A stretch of 14,731 bases of DNA, from NCBI GenBank assembly GCA_023487965.1, contig JAMDBV010000003.1:1-14731 (forward strand), in the 5' to 3' direction. The notes below the pieces were generated by a model, which was given only the letters and a program-made list of their open reading frames with translations, had not been told where the DNA came from and ran no database searches. This stretch comes from Patescibacteria group bacterium (GTDB taxonomy: Bacteria > Patescibacteriota > Minisyncoccia > Phycocordibacterales > PALSA-1337). Shown here in pieces: positions 1 to 7,455 of this stretch. Both the position numbers and the translations under genes were made by a program. Positions within the stretch are counted from its first letter, which is position 1; every line of letters begins with the position of its first letter.

Positions 1-704
1 GACAGACAATACGTATCAAAGGCATGCAATTCACGGTCATCGGCGTTACCATGTCAAAAGGCACAAGTGGGGGTTTCAACAATCAGGACGATGTTATATT
101 TGTGCCTCTCGCCAGCGCGCAGAGATTTTTGCTTGGCGATTCTTCGTATCTCACAAATATCGGCATTTCCGCATCCTCCGCGAACGATATGAGTCAGGTC
201 CAGAATGATGTAACGACCATACTCCTCGACCGCCACCATATCAGCGATCCGAATATGGCCGACTTCAATGTTCTCAATCAGGCCAGTATCGTTTCGGCGG
301 CATCGAGCGTTACCAGCACATTCACGGCACTCCTTGCGGCGGTAGCCGGCATATCACTCATCGTTGGCGGTATCGGCATCATGAATATGATGCTCACGAC
401 CGTGACGGAGCGCACCAAAGAGATCGGCTTGCGCAAGGCAATCGGCGCGACACGGCGCGATATCAATATCCAATTCCTGTCCGAAGCGACGGCGCTGACC
501 GTTATCGGTGGTATGATCGGCGTGACGCTCGGTTGGGCCGCTTCCTATACGGTGACCAAACTCGGCATCTTGCAGACGTCTGTTTCCATTTCATCGGTAT
601 TGCTCGCTTTCGGCGTTTCCGCCGGCATAGGCATCGTTTTCGGTTATTATCCGGCAAGACGCGCCTCCAGACTCAATCCAATTGAAGCTTTGAGGTATGA
701 ATGA
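1..704 (+). CDS. ABC transporter permease, MacB/FtsX type (5' end missing)
   Basis: C-terminal part of an inner-membrane permease of the MacB/FtsX-like exporter family, which works with an ABC ATPase and often a periplasmic adaptor to export peptides, lipoproteins or drugs. The frame is already open at base 3, before the first ATG at 24, so the true start lies upstream of the window. The first ~75 residues look like the end of the extracytoplasmic MacB_PCD domain (FTVIGV, GGFNNQDDVIFVPLASAQ). A transmembrane helix with the motif GGIGIMNMMLTTVTERTKEI, then GLRKAIGATR, is the family hallmark, followed by two more hydrophobic segments. It ends in the typical PARRASRLNPIEALRYE. The ATPase partner is presumably outside the window. 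The substrate cannot be told. Confidence 0.93.
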   Translation, partial: QTIRIKGMQFTVIGVTMSKGTSGGFNNQDDVIFVPLASAQRFLLGDSSYLTNIGISASSANDMSQVQNDVTTILLDRHHISDPNMADFNVLNQASIVSAASSVTSTFTALLAAVAGISLIVGGIGIMNMMLTTVTERTKEIGLRKAIGATRRDINIQFLSEATALTVIGGMIGVTLGWAASYTVTKLGILQTSVSISSVLLAFGVSAGIGIVFGYYPARRASRLNPIEALRYE

Positions 705-711
705 TTCGATA

Positions 712-720
712 TGCTACAAT
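712..720 (+). promoter_or_regulatory. Extended -10 promoter for the SDR gene
   Basis: TGCTACAAT is a TGn-extended -10 element (TG at 712-713, TACAAT at 715-720). A start site about 7 nt downstream falls on the A of the ATG at 727, so the mRNA is predicted to be leaderless. The promoter straddles the end of the upstream permease gene. It argues against translation from the upstream in-frame ATG at 697. Confidence 0.6.
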
Positions 721-726
721 AGATTT

Positions 727-1410
727 ATGAAAACCGTCATCATTACCGGCATATCAAAAGGCATCGGTCGCGCTTTGGCGACGAAATTCATAGGCGAAGG
801 TTATGACATCATCGGCACAACTCGTGACGGTAAGTATGATATCGACAAAACCGGTATTACTATTCTAGGCCTGGAATTGTCTGATCCGCAATCCATATCT
901 CGATGCGCCAATCTGGTCAAATCGCTCGATAAAAAAATTGACATTCTGGTAAATAACGCCGGCGGAAACGCTGACGATGAAGAGACTGTTCTGAATATAG
1001 ATAAACTGCGCCAGACTCTCGAGGTAAATCTGATCGGCACCGCCGATTTCACCGAGCAAATCATTCCGGCCATGAATGAAAAAAGTCATATCGTATTTAT
1101 TTCTTCACAGGCGGGTTCTTTGCAGGAAATGGATCACATATCGGATTCGCATTCGCCGTATCATTATCCCGCGTACAAAATATCGAAATGTGCCTTGAAT
1201 ATGTACGCGCGCACGCTCGCCGCGCGATTCGATAAAGATAAGCAGGACCTCACTGTTTCCGCAGTTCATCCCGGTTGGGTGCGCACAGATATGGGCGGTG
1301 ATGAAGCTCCTACATTGCCGGAAGAAGCCGCCGAAAATATATACAACTTTGCGATCTCTCGACCTGTATCAGGAAAATTCTGGTTCAACGGCAGAGAGTT
1401 CCCGTGGTGA
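727..1410 (+). CDS. Short-chain dehydrogenase/reductase (SDR)
   Basis: Classical SDR, a cytosolic NAD(P)H-dependent oxidoreductase; the substrate is unknown. 227 residues from ATG 727. Visible motifs are the Rossmann glycine motif TGISKGIG at residues 8-15, the NNAGG motif, the catalytic serine in ISSQAG, the catalytic YPAYKISK (YxxxK), and HPGWVRTDMGG after it. The lack of a C-terminal extension fits the single-domain family, and the motif style is closest to the small carbonyl-reductase/C-factor-like branch. An in-frame ATG at 697 would add ten residues, but it lies before the -10 box at 715-720, so 727 is preferred. The gene has its own promoter and converges on rseP. Confidence 0.92.
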   Translation: MKTVIITGISKGIGRALATKFIGEGYDIIGTTRDGKYDIDKTGITILGLELSDPQSISRCANLVKSLDKKIDILVNNAGGNADDEETVLNIDKLRQTLEVNLIGTADFTEQIIPAMNEKSHIVFISSQAGSLQEMDHISDSHSPYHYPAYKISKCALNMYARTLAARFDKDKQDLTVSAVHPGWVRTDMGGDEAPTLPEEAAENIYNFAISRPVSGKFWFNGREFPW

Positions 1411-1435
1411 TCACGCCGAGGTCGGACTTCGTCAA

Positions 1436-2548
1436 TCAAAATAACAATTTCCAGATATCGTGGAATGTCACAAGGACCATGAGAGCGATGAGGATAGAAA
1501 ATCCGACTGCATTTACTATGTTGGCGAAACGATGAGGTATCGGTTTGCGAATGATCGCCTCTATGACGACAAACAGTATTCTGCCACCGTCAAGTGCCGG
1601 AAACGGCACCAGATTGATAATACCCAGATCAATGGAGATTATTGCCGTGATCATGAGAAGATTGAGGAATCCCATTTCGGCGGCCGTACCCACGATGCCG
1701 GCAATGCCGACCGGCCCGGAAATGCCGGAGAGATCGGGCGCGCCGCGGAATATTTTCGCGAAGAAATCGTAAAGATCCAGCACGATCTGTTTCATCATGT
1801 GAAGCGTATAATAACCGCCCTCGTACACCGCACTCGATAACGGTAAATGTATGTCGGCGGCGTCTTGCATGGCGACTCCGATCGCATATCTGTCACTCAC
1901 CAGTCCCCGCTTGGCTACAATGGGAAGATTCATTTCCTTACCGTCCCGAATGATATTCACGTCAACACTGTTGCCGGCGCTTTCATTTATACGATTTTGA
2001 AATGCGGAAATGATATTTTCACCATTGGCAGTCGGATCGACGGCATTGGAATCGATATTGCCAATAATATCACCAACCTTGATGCCCGCCTGCTCGGCAG
2101 GCGAACCTTTTGTCACGTCAACAATCATGATACGTCGATCGCTAAAATGGTCAGAATATTGCGAAAAACCGTCGACCGCCACCGTTATGCCCGATGAGAA
2201 CAAGATGACAAACAGAAACCACGCAAAGAGGAAATTGAACAACACCCCGCCAAAAAGGACTGCAATCTGCTCGAGACGTGATTTGTTTACAAGACTGCGT
2301 TTATTATGCGGTCCGGAAATCGATTCCTCATCGGGATTTTCGCCGTATATCTTCACATATCCGCCAAATGGTATGGCGTTTATGGCATAAGTGGTTTCAC
2401 CCCATTTCTTGGCGACGATTTTCGGCCCAAATCCGATAGCAAATGCATCCACTCGAATACCACACGCCTTGGCGAACAGAAAATGCCCCAATTCGTGTAC
2501 GAATATGAGTGCCGCGAGAACAATTATAAATATAAGTGCCGTTATCAT
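1436..2548 (-). CDS. rseP: Site-2 intramembrane metalloprotease RseP (M50)
   Basis: Zinc metalloprotease of the RseP/SpoIVFB family that cleaves transmembrane anchors (anti-sigma factors, signal-peptide remnants) within the cytoplasmic membrane. 370 residues. The zinc motif HELGH is at residues 18-22 in the first helix, a helix-plus-loop segment follows at about 95-120, and a single PDZ domain spans about 135-215 (GSPAEQAGIKVGDII). The SGPVGIAG motif is near 277-284, and the third zinc ligand is in NLVPFPALDGGR (Asp320). One PDZ domain instead of the two in E. coli is common outside Proteobacteria. Its ATG directly abuts the frr stop (TAAATG), so the two genes are almost certainly co-transcribed and probably translationally coupled. 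Confidence 0.95.
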   Translation of the reverse strand: MITALIFIIVLAALIFVHELGHFLFAKACGIRVDAFAIGFGPKIVAKKWGETTYAINAIPFGGYVKIYGENPDEESISGPHNKRSLVNKSRLEQIAVLFGGVLFNFLFAWFLFVILFSSGITVAVDGFSQYSDHFSDRRIMIVDVTKGSPAEQAGIKVGDIIGNIDSNAVDPTANGENIISAFQNRINESAGNSVDVNIIRDGKEMNLPIVAKRGLVSDRYAIGVAMQDAADIHLPLSSAVYEGGYYTLHMMKQIVLDLYDFFAKIFRGAPDLSGISGPVGIAGIVGTAAEMGFLNLLMITAIISIDLGIINLVPFPALDGGRILFVVIEAIIRKPIPHRFANIVNAVGFSILIALMVLVTFHDIWKLLF

Positions 2549-3100
2549 TTAGCCGACGATCTCTTTTTCTTTTTTCGCGAATAATTCATCGAGCCGCTTA
2601 TTGGCTTCATCGACAAGCTTTTGCAAATCATTCTTGGCTCTAAACGCATCGTCTTTCCCAATATCACCGTCACGTTCTTTGTTCTGAATATCCTTGATGA
2701 TTTCTTCTCGCGACGAACGGACCTGCTTGCGCGCGTCTTCGAGTTTTTCTTTTGCGGTTTTGGCTATCTCTTTGCGACGTTCGGCGGTCAATTCCGGAAA
2801 ATTCACTCTGATACCGACATCATCAACCACTACCGACAGACCGAGGTTTGCGGCAATAAGCGATTTCTCTATCGCTTTGAGTTGTCCCTTGTCCCAAGCG
2901 ACAATGCGCAAAGTACGAGCGCCTTCAATGTTGACGCTGGCGACTTCTTTGAGAGACATCGGTGTTCCATAAGCTTCAACGGTCACAGCATCCAAAATAG
3001 CCGGCGAAGCCATTCCGGTCCTGATCTGCTGAAATTCCTTTCTTAGCCATTCTTCGACATTGGCGCATTCCTTTTTGAAGTTTGAAAATTCGTATGACAT
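2549..3100 (-). CDS. frr: Ribosome recycling factor
   Basis: Ribosome recycling factor, which with EF-G splits post-termination 70S ribosomes. At 183 residues it has the usual length (about 185). It shows the family pattern through its length: RTGMASPAILDAVTVEAYG (helix-strand of domain I), the domain II core around VNIEGARTLRIVAWDKGQL, DVGIRVNFPELTAERRKEIAK, and the long charged C-terminal helix ending KEKEI. The canonical VRNIRRD stretch is VRSSREE here, a local deviation. The ATG at 3100 is 10 nt downstream of a consensus TATAAT, giving an almost leaderless transcript. In many bacteria frr is followed by uppS-cdsA-dxr-rseP; here rseP follows at once. Confidence 0.97.
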   Translation of the reverse strand: MSYEFSNFKKECANVEEWLRKEFQQIRTGMASPAILDAVTVEAYGTPMSLKEVASVNIEGARTLRIVAWDKGQLKAIEKSLIAANLGLSVVVDDVGIRVNFPELTAERRKEIAKTAKEKLEDARKQVRSSREEIIKDIQNKERDGDIGKDDAFRAKNDLQKLVDEANKRLDELFAKKEKEIVG

Positions 3101-3110
3101 GTTTTTATCG

Positions 3111-3138
3111 ATTATAATACATTGGCATTATATCGCAA
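3111..3138 (-). promoter_or_regulatory. frr-rseP promoter
   Basis: Read on the minus strand, a perfect TATAAT (3116 to 3111) is preceded after 16 bp by TTGCGA (3138 to 3133), a fair -35 match. The predicted start lies about 3-4 nt before the frr ATG at 3100, so there is no room for a Shine-Dalgarno site. Confidence 0.65.
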
Positions 3139-3152
3139 TTCCAACTTTTGCG

Positions 3153-3158
3153 GTATAA
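3153..3158 (+). promoter_or_regulatory. -10 box of the MFS transporter gene
   Basis: Perfect TATAAT 19 nt before the ATG at 3178. The predicted start near 3165 leaves a leader of about 13 nt without a clear Shine-Dalgarno site. No convincing -35 is visible. The box sits back to back with the frr promoter in a 77-bp divergent intergenic region. Confidence 0.6.
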
Positions 3159-3177
3159 TTTCTTGAAAGAAAAACAA

Positions 3178-4359
3178 ATGAGCACTATCAAAGTCGCAAC
3201 TTTGCCAAAGAGTCATACAGTGTATACGATCGCAGTCATCGGCTTTATATATGCCCTGCACCTCGTCATACCGATGTATTCCAATTCGAGCTTCCTTAGT
3301 CTTTTCTCCGACGAAACAACCGTGGGATACATCTATATGGCCAGTTCGGCGCTTTCGATCCTTACATATCTGGTCGCTCCGGCCATCATACGGAAATTGG
3401 GCAATTATACGACCGCTCTTTGGCTGGTCGTCCTGCAGATTGCTTTATTCTACGGCCTGGTAAAATCTCAATCTGCACTGACCCTTGAAGTGCTCTTCAT
3501 CCTGCAAAATGCCGTTATTTCATTTATCGGATTGACCCTTGATATTTTCCTTGAAGTTTATACGGATGGCGCCAAAGTCGGTACGGTGCGCGGACTATAT
3601 ACGGCGACTCTCAATGCGGCATGGATCGTCGCTCCGCTTATCGGCAGTATGTTGATAAGCAATAGTGGTGATTTCCGCAATACGTATTTCGCTTCGCTTA
3701 CGATGCTCTTTCCTTTGCTATACCTGATTTATCGCAATTTTCCGCGTTTCAAGGATCCCAATTATACCCATCTTTCGCCTTGGCAATTAACCAAACACAT
3801 AAGTCACAATCGCAATTGGGTGCGACTATTCGTCGCCAATATCATACTCCAAGTCTTCTACGCATGGATGACGATATATTGTCCGATATATCTCAACAAA
3901 GTGATAGGTTTCAATTGGGAGGAAATCGGCGTAATCATTACGGTCATGCTTTTGCCGTTTTTGCTTATACAGTATCCGCTCGGCATTCTGGCCGACAAGA
4001 AATATGGCGAAAAGGAGATCATGACTATCGGTTTTGTCATTATGGGTATTTCGACCATATTCCTTTCATTCATCACGGTAGCGAGTGTAGCGATCTGGGC
4101 ATTAGCATTATTCATCACCAGAATAGGTGCCGCGGCTTCGGAAATCATGATGGAGACATATTTCTTCAAAACGGTCTCGCCGCGCGATTCGGCGGCGCTT
4201 GGCGTATTCAGGATCACTCGCCCGCTTTCGACATTTATCGCGCCTATTGTAACGATGATTGGTCTTCTATTTACGACCAATGCATATCTCTTCGCCATTA
4301 TCGGCGTCATCACCCTATTCGCAATTTATCCCGCCTCGACAATCAGGGATACCGATTGA
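3178..4359 (+). CDS. Major facilitator superfamily (MFS) transporter
   Basis: Polytopic inner-membrane transporter of the major facilitator superfamily, 393 residues from ATG 3178. I count about twelve hydrophobic segments, with a basic cytoplasmic loop in the middle (YRNFPRFKDP ... WQLTKHISHNRNWVRLF). The loop between the eighth and ninth segments has PLGILADKKYGEKEIM, a recognisable form of the MFS signature G-x-L-a-D-r-x-G-r-r. The substrate cannot be inferred. A TTG codon at 3148 is in frame, but starting there would translate the -10 box at 3153-3158, so it is rejected; a TTG at 3163 lies close to the predicted transcription start and cannot be fully excluded. The stop is only 5 bp from the stop of the convergent gene. 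Confidence 0.9.
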   Translation: MSTIKVATLPKSHTVYTIAVIGFIYALHLVIPMYSNSSFLSLFSDETTVGYIYMASSALSILTYLVAPAIIRKLGNYTTALWLVVLQIALFYGLVKSQSALTLEVLFILQNAVISFIGLTLDIFLEVYTDGAKVGTVRGLYTATLNAAWIVAPLIGSMLISNSGDFRNTYFASLTMLFPLLYLIYRNFPRFKDPNYTHLSPWQLTKHISHNRNWVRLFVANIILQVFYAWMTIYCPIYLNKVIGFNWEEIGVIITVMLLPFLLIQYPLGILADKKYGEKEIMTIGFVIMGISTIFLSFITVASVAIWALALFITRIGAAASEIMMETYFFKTVSPRDSAALGVFRITRPLSTFIAPIVTMIGLLFTTNAYLFAIIGVITLFAIYPASTIRDTD

Positions 4360-4364
4360 GCTTT

Positions 4365-4661
4365 TCAGGCTTCCAAATCCAAACGACTTGTTTCATATAG
4401 CTCATCTGATAATCCCTTTACAATGGTGTCATGCGTTGCCGGGTCTTCTATATCTCTCAATAAATGAGGATTTGCCCTGATCGTCTTATCAAATATTTCC
4501 CTAAATCTCTTTGAATATTTCGGTATCCATTCATTCAACATCTTTTCCCGCGCCAAATCCTTATCAACGTACAGTATCACTGCAAGCTCAATCTGCAGTT
4601 TGTTACGCAGAGCCAGATGTTCCGGCTCATTCTTGATTGTTAGATATTCCTCATGCGACAT
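4365..4661 (-). CDS. Hypothetical protein, 98 aa, downstream of nrdJ
   Basis: I do not recognise this protein. It is small, highly charged and predicted soluble, mostly helical, with no membrane segment and no cysteines. Its ATG at 4661 lies 12 nt past the nrdJ stop on the same strand, so it is probably the second gene of that operon. No Shine-Dalgarno site is seen, which suggests coupling to nrdJ translation. The C-terminal half reads RANPHLLRDIEDPATHDTIVKGL in pattern, with acidic and histidine residues but no known motif. Coding status is supported by co-orientation, tight spacing and exact fit between nrdJ and the convergent MFS stop. Confidence 0.65.
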   Translation of the reverse strand: MSHEEYLTIKNEPEHLALRNKLQIELAVILYVDKDLAREKMLNEWIPKYSKRFREIFDKTIRANPHLLRDIEDPATHDTIVKGLSDELYETSRLDLEA

Positions 4662-4673
4662 TGTTCGATACTT

Positions 4674-7007
4674 TTACACCACTTCGCACACTCCCGAAAC
4701 ACACGCCAATTCTTTTTTGACTTCGGTTTCATCGTGCTTTTCGTAAGTCAAAATCTTTGAATAATCGATATGTTCGAAGCGCTTTAGCATCTCCTTGTAC
4801 GTCTTTTCATCTATCGCTTCATAAGGAGCGAGCTTGTACACGTGTTTCTCTCTAGGCAGGAATGATAGACCGCCGATAATGTCCCAATTGTCATATACCC
4901 AATTGGCCACCCCTATCCATTCATCATCACCGACAGATATAGTGACCGAGGGATTGTGTTCCGTATAATTGACCTTTACCATTTTCCAGTATTCGAGCTG
5001 TTCTATAGCCGTCATGTCATTTTTGAAAACAGTCGTGCCCTTCGGGGCCATGACAGGAAATTCTAGAACATATGTGGTTGCATTTTCTATAGTCTGTCCA
5101 ACTTCCGGGAAATAAGGCACACCCTGATCCTTTAGCATTTTGAACAAAGAATCAGTCGAGGCGATACGAACGCGACGGATGTAATATTTGGCATGTCGCG
5201 GATGCATTCCGGATGAACAGTCAAATGTCTGAGAACCATTGCCAGAAGGTTTGACACAGGTGACGGCGGTTGATTCATTAATACCAAATCGCTTGGCGAA
5301 TTCCCTATTGACCTTGAGCGCTTCGGCTTTGAGCTTTTTCATAACTTCCGGTTTGCGTACAGCGGGACAATCCCACTGACCGGTTATGGATACACCGAGC
5401 AATCTCTCTGCCTCACAATGCTCTTTCCATTGTTTGGAAAGGTATGGGAAATTCGTCAGTGTCGACTGAAATGTGCCCAAAATAGTCGCTATACGCATTT
5501 TCTTGAGCAAACTAGCCTCGGTATCATCTGCCCTAGCGACGATTTCGGAAAGATTGCAAAATTGCTTTGATTGCAGGATTATTTCCCCGCAAGGATTGGT
5601 ACCGATAAGGCCCGTTATATGCTGGCCGCTTGCGTCAAAATAACCTTTGTATTCCTTGAGGACTTTGATGCGCCTTTCCGGCAATGTCTTTGCCAATGAA
5701 CCGCGGTTAAATATACCTCTTTCACCTGAATGACTTTCGATAAGCGCCATCCATTCCTTGAGGAATTCCTCATTCGTCGGCTTATTGACATAAACCGCGG
5801 AATTGTTCGCCAAGGATCGATGCGGATGTGTCATATAGAATGCGCCACTCTTGGCATCGCGTATCTCCTGATCATCGAGATCGGAGAGTGAGATAAGGGC
5901 ACTGCGTCGCACACCACCGGATACTATACATTCGGCCATCATGCAGATAATGTCATGAATGTCGATATTGCGGAGACGCCTGCCCTGACGATTGAGTATG
6001 ACCTGTTTGGTGAATTCGAGCAGACGTTGCAACGGAGCCGGACCGGAAGCCTTACCGCCCATGGTCTTTAGTCTCGTACCAAGCGGTCTCACTTGTGAGA
6101 AATCAAAATCGATATCCTTGCCGGCCGCCCAAGCTGAAGCGCCGACCGAAAATGCTGTTGCCCAACCTTCACGACTATCAGCCACAACATGCGTTGGCGC
6201 TTTTTCACCACTTTGCAATTGGATCTGTGGGAATTTCTGAACATTGGCGCTCTCCGCCGAATATCCAACGCCTGTTCCGCACATGCTGATATATATGATC
6301 TCCGACATGTCCTGGAATGATTCCGGTGCTATATAGGAACAATTGTATGCGGCAACATTCGTGCTACTTGCGGCAACACCGGAAAATTGCATAAGACGCA
6401 TCGATGGTATCGACTTTTGTTCCAGAATGTATTGACGAATCTCATCGTATTCTTTGTCCTTGAGCTTATCGCCCAAACCATTCTTCATAAAGCCCATGTA
6501 TCTATCGACTGTTTCGGTCCAGGTCTCTCTTCTCTGCTCACCTTCTATCCAGCGGGAATATGTGCGGTAGTATACAAACTCTCCCAAAGCATTGCGGAAA
6601 TACTTTTTCGATTCCGCGGCCAGTTTACGAACATGTTCCGGCACTTCCATACCCTCGGCGCGCAACTTGGCACGTTCTTCACGGTAAATAACATAGTGTT
6701 TTGCCGCTTTGACATAGTCGGAACGCATAAGCTCGGCTTCGACAATGTCCTGAACCCCTTCTACCGTTGGTACGAAGTTCTTGAATTTGCGTTTTATGCG
6801 CGTCAATTCGGCGAAAACCTGATTTGCGACCATTTCGGCCTCCTCAGGCGATCCTTCATTGACGGAAACCATGCCTTTTAGGATGGCGTTTTGGATTTTG
6901 GCCATATCGAAAGGTACGATCCGGCCGTCTCTCTTTATAATCGTGGGGATGGAAGGTGCCTTGGCCGCTTGCCCCGAAGCGGATTTTTTGTTTTTCTTTT
7001 TTGGCAT
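4674..7007 (-). CDS. nrdJ: Adenosylcobalamin-dependent ribonucleoside-triphosphate reductase (class II)
   Basis: Reduces ribonucleotides to deoxyribonucleotides using a thiyl radical generated from adenosylcobalamin. 777 residues. A lysine-rich N-terminus precedes an ATP-cone (about residues 22-115: IIKRDGRIVPFDMAKIQNAI ... HYVIYREERAKLR), the allosteric activity domain. The barrel follows. By alignment from memory with the monomeric L. leichmannii enzyme, NPCGE at 471-475 supplies the radical cysteine Cys473 and Glu475; Cys223 (YNCSYIAP) and Cys484 (QFCNLSE) are the active-site redox pair. The spacing of 11 between Cys473 and Cys484 matches. The tail CVSGVC (Cys769, Cys774), three residues from the end, is the expected shuttle pair. 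KPSGN near 586-590 is the phosphate-binding motif. No separate radical-generating subunit is needed. Confidence 0.95.
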   Translation of the reverse strand: MPKKKNKKSASGQAAKAPSIPTIIKRDGRIVPFDMAKIQNAILKGMVSVNEGSPEEAEMVANQVFAELTRIKRKFKNFVPTVEGVQDIVEAELMRSDYVKAAKHYVIYREERAKLRAEGMEVPEHVRKLAAESKKYFRNALGEFVYYRTYSRWIEGEQRRETWTETVDRYMGFMKNGLGDKLKDKEYDEIRQYILEQKSIPSMRLMQFSGVAASSTNVAAYNCSYIAPESFQDMSEIIYISMCGTGVGYSAESANVQKFPQIQLQSGEKAPTHVVADSREGWATAFSVGASAWAAGKDIDFDFSQVRPLGTRLKTMGGKASGPAPLQRLLEFTKQVILNRQGRRLRNIDIHDIICMMAECIVSGGVRRSALISLSDLDDQEIRDAKSGAFYMTHPHRSLANNSAVYVNKPTNEEFLKEWMALIESHSGERGIFNRGSLAKTLPERRIKVLKEYKGYFDASGQHITGLIGTNPCGEIILQSKQFCNLSEIVARADDTEASLLKKMRIATILGTFQSTLTNFPYLSKQWKEHCEAERLLGVSITGQWDCPAVRKPEVMKKLKAEALKVNREFAKRFGINESTAVTCVKPSGNGSQTFDCSSGMHPRHAKYYIRRVRIASTDSLFKMLKDQGVPYFPEVGQTIENATTYVLEFPVMAPKGTTVFKNDMTAIEQLEYWKMVKVNYTEHNPSVTISVGDDEWIGVANWVYDNWDIIGGLSFLPREKHVYKLAPYEAIDEKTYKEMLKRFEHIDYSKILTYEKHDETEVKKELACVSGVCEVV

Positions 7008-7282
7008 TGCGTTGCAGGCGTTGCGCCGCTTATGCTTAATTGTTAATGATTAATTCTTACTGGTTTTTACATTTTACTCCGCACGTCCAATGAAAAAAAT
7101 GTGGATAACGCTTTTGAACACGATTAGTCATGGCGTGCAATGTGCCTATCCCAGAAGCTTGCAGGTTATTGGTATTATTTCAATGAAAATCATCGCAATC
7201 TGTTGTAGTGAAAAAGTTATATTTTGATTTCAGACAAAAATGCAACATTTCGAACCGAGTCTGGAAATCTATATTATTTGAG
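7008..7282. other. Intergenic region upstream of nrdJ
   Basis: Non-coding stretch between nrdJ and the long hairpin. It is AT-rich near nrdJ (a TTAATCATTAACAATTAAG-like run on the minus strand just upstream of the gene) and should hold the nrdJ promoter, but no single -10/-35 pair stands out. It contains one perfect DnaA-box 9-mer (7100-7108) and an 11-nt sequence, TTCGAACCGAG at 7249-7259, that recurs inside the hairpin at 7309-7319. I see no cobalamin riboswitch and no pair of NrdR-box-like sites. Confidence 0.5.
7100..7108 (-). promoter_or_regulatory. Perfect DnaA-box 9-mer upstream of nrdJ
   Basis: The plus strand reads TGTGGATAA, so the minus strand reads TTATCCACA, the consensus high-affinity DnaA box of E. 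coli. It lies about 93 bp upstream of the nrdJ ATG. DnaA regulation of ribonucleotide reductase is established for E. coli nrdAB; its use here is only inferred from one site. Confidence 0.4.
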
Positions 7283-7449
7283 CGTGCATTACTGCAAAAT
7301 CATGCACTTCGAACCGAGAATTGTTCGAAGCATCCATAAATTCCTAGATTTTTTGACGTCTCGGACACGGTTGAACGTCAAAAAAATCTTGGAATTTATA
7401 GGATGCAAGTCTCGCAGGGGCGAAGTGCATGATTTTGCAGTAATGCACG
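7283..7449. repeat. 167-nt long interrupted hairpin (inverted repeat)
   Basis: The outer arms are a perfect 29-bp inverted repeat (7283-7311 with 7421-7449). Inner arms (7330-7359 with 7375-7406) pair again over about 30 positions, with one mismatch and two single-base bulges, around a 15-nt loop at 7360-7374. Between the two stems lies an internal loop of 18 and 14 nt in which CGAGA (7315-7319) can still pair with TCTCG (7410-7414). One end is 6 bp past the DUF192 stop codon. Neither arm is followed by a T-run, so this is not a plain intrinsic terminator. It could be a structured RNA, a 3'-UTR element, or a miniature inverted-repeat element; no clear target duplication is seen. Confidence 0.85.
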
Positions 7450-7455
7450 AGAAAC

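Noticed and set aside
697..726. Upstream ATG start for the SDR gene
   Set aside because: The extended -10 TGCTACAAT lies between this ATG and the one at 727, and the added residues precede the normal SDR start.
3148..3177. TTG start at 3148 for the MFS gene
   Set aside because: The perfect TATAAT at 3153-3158 is inside it, so it would not be transcribed from that promoter.
7008..7282. Cobalamin riboswitch controlling nrdJ
   Set aside because: No B12-box-like sequence or suitable multi-stem fold was recognised by eye; a covariance-model search would be decisive.
7283..7449. Long hairpin read as an intrinsic terminator
   Set aside because: The arms are far too long and interrupted, and no T-run follows the stem on either strand.
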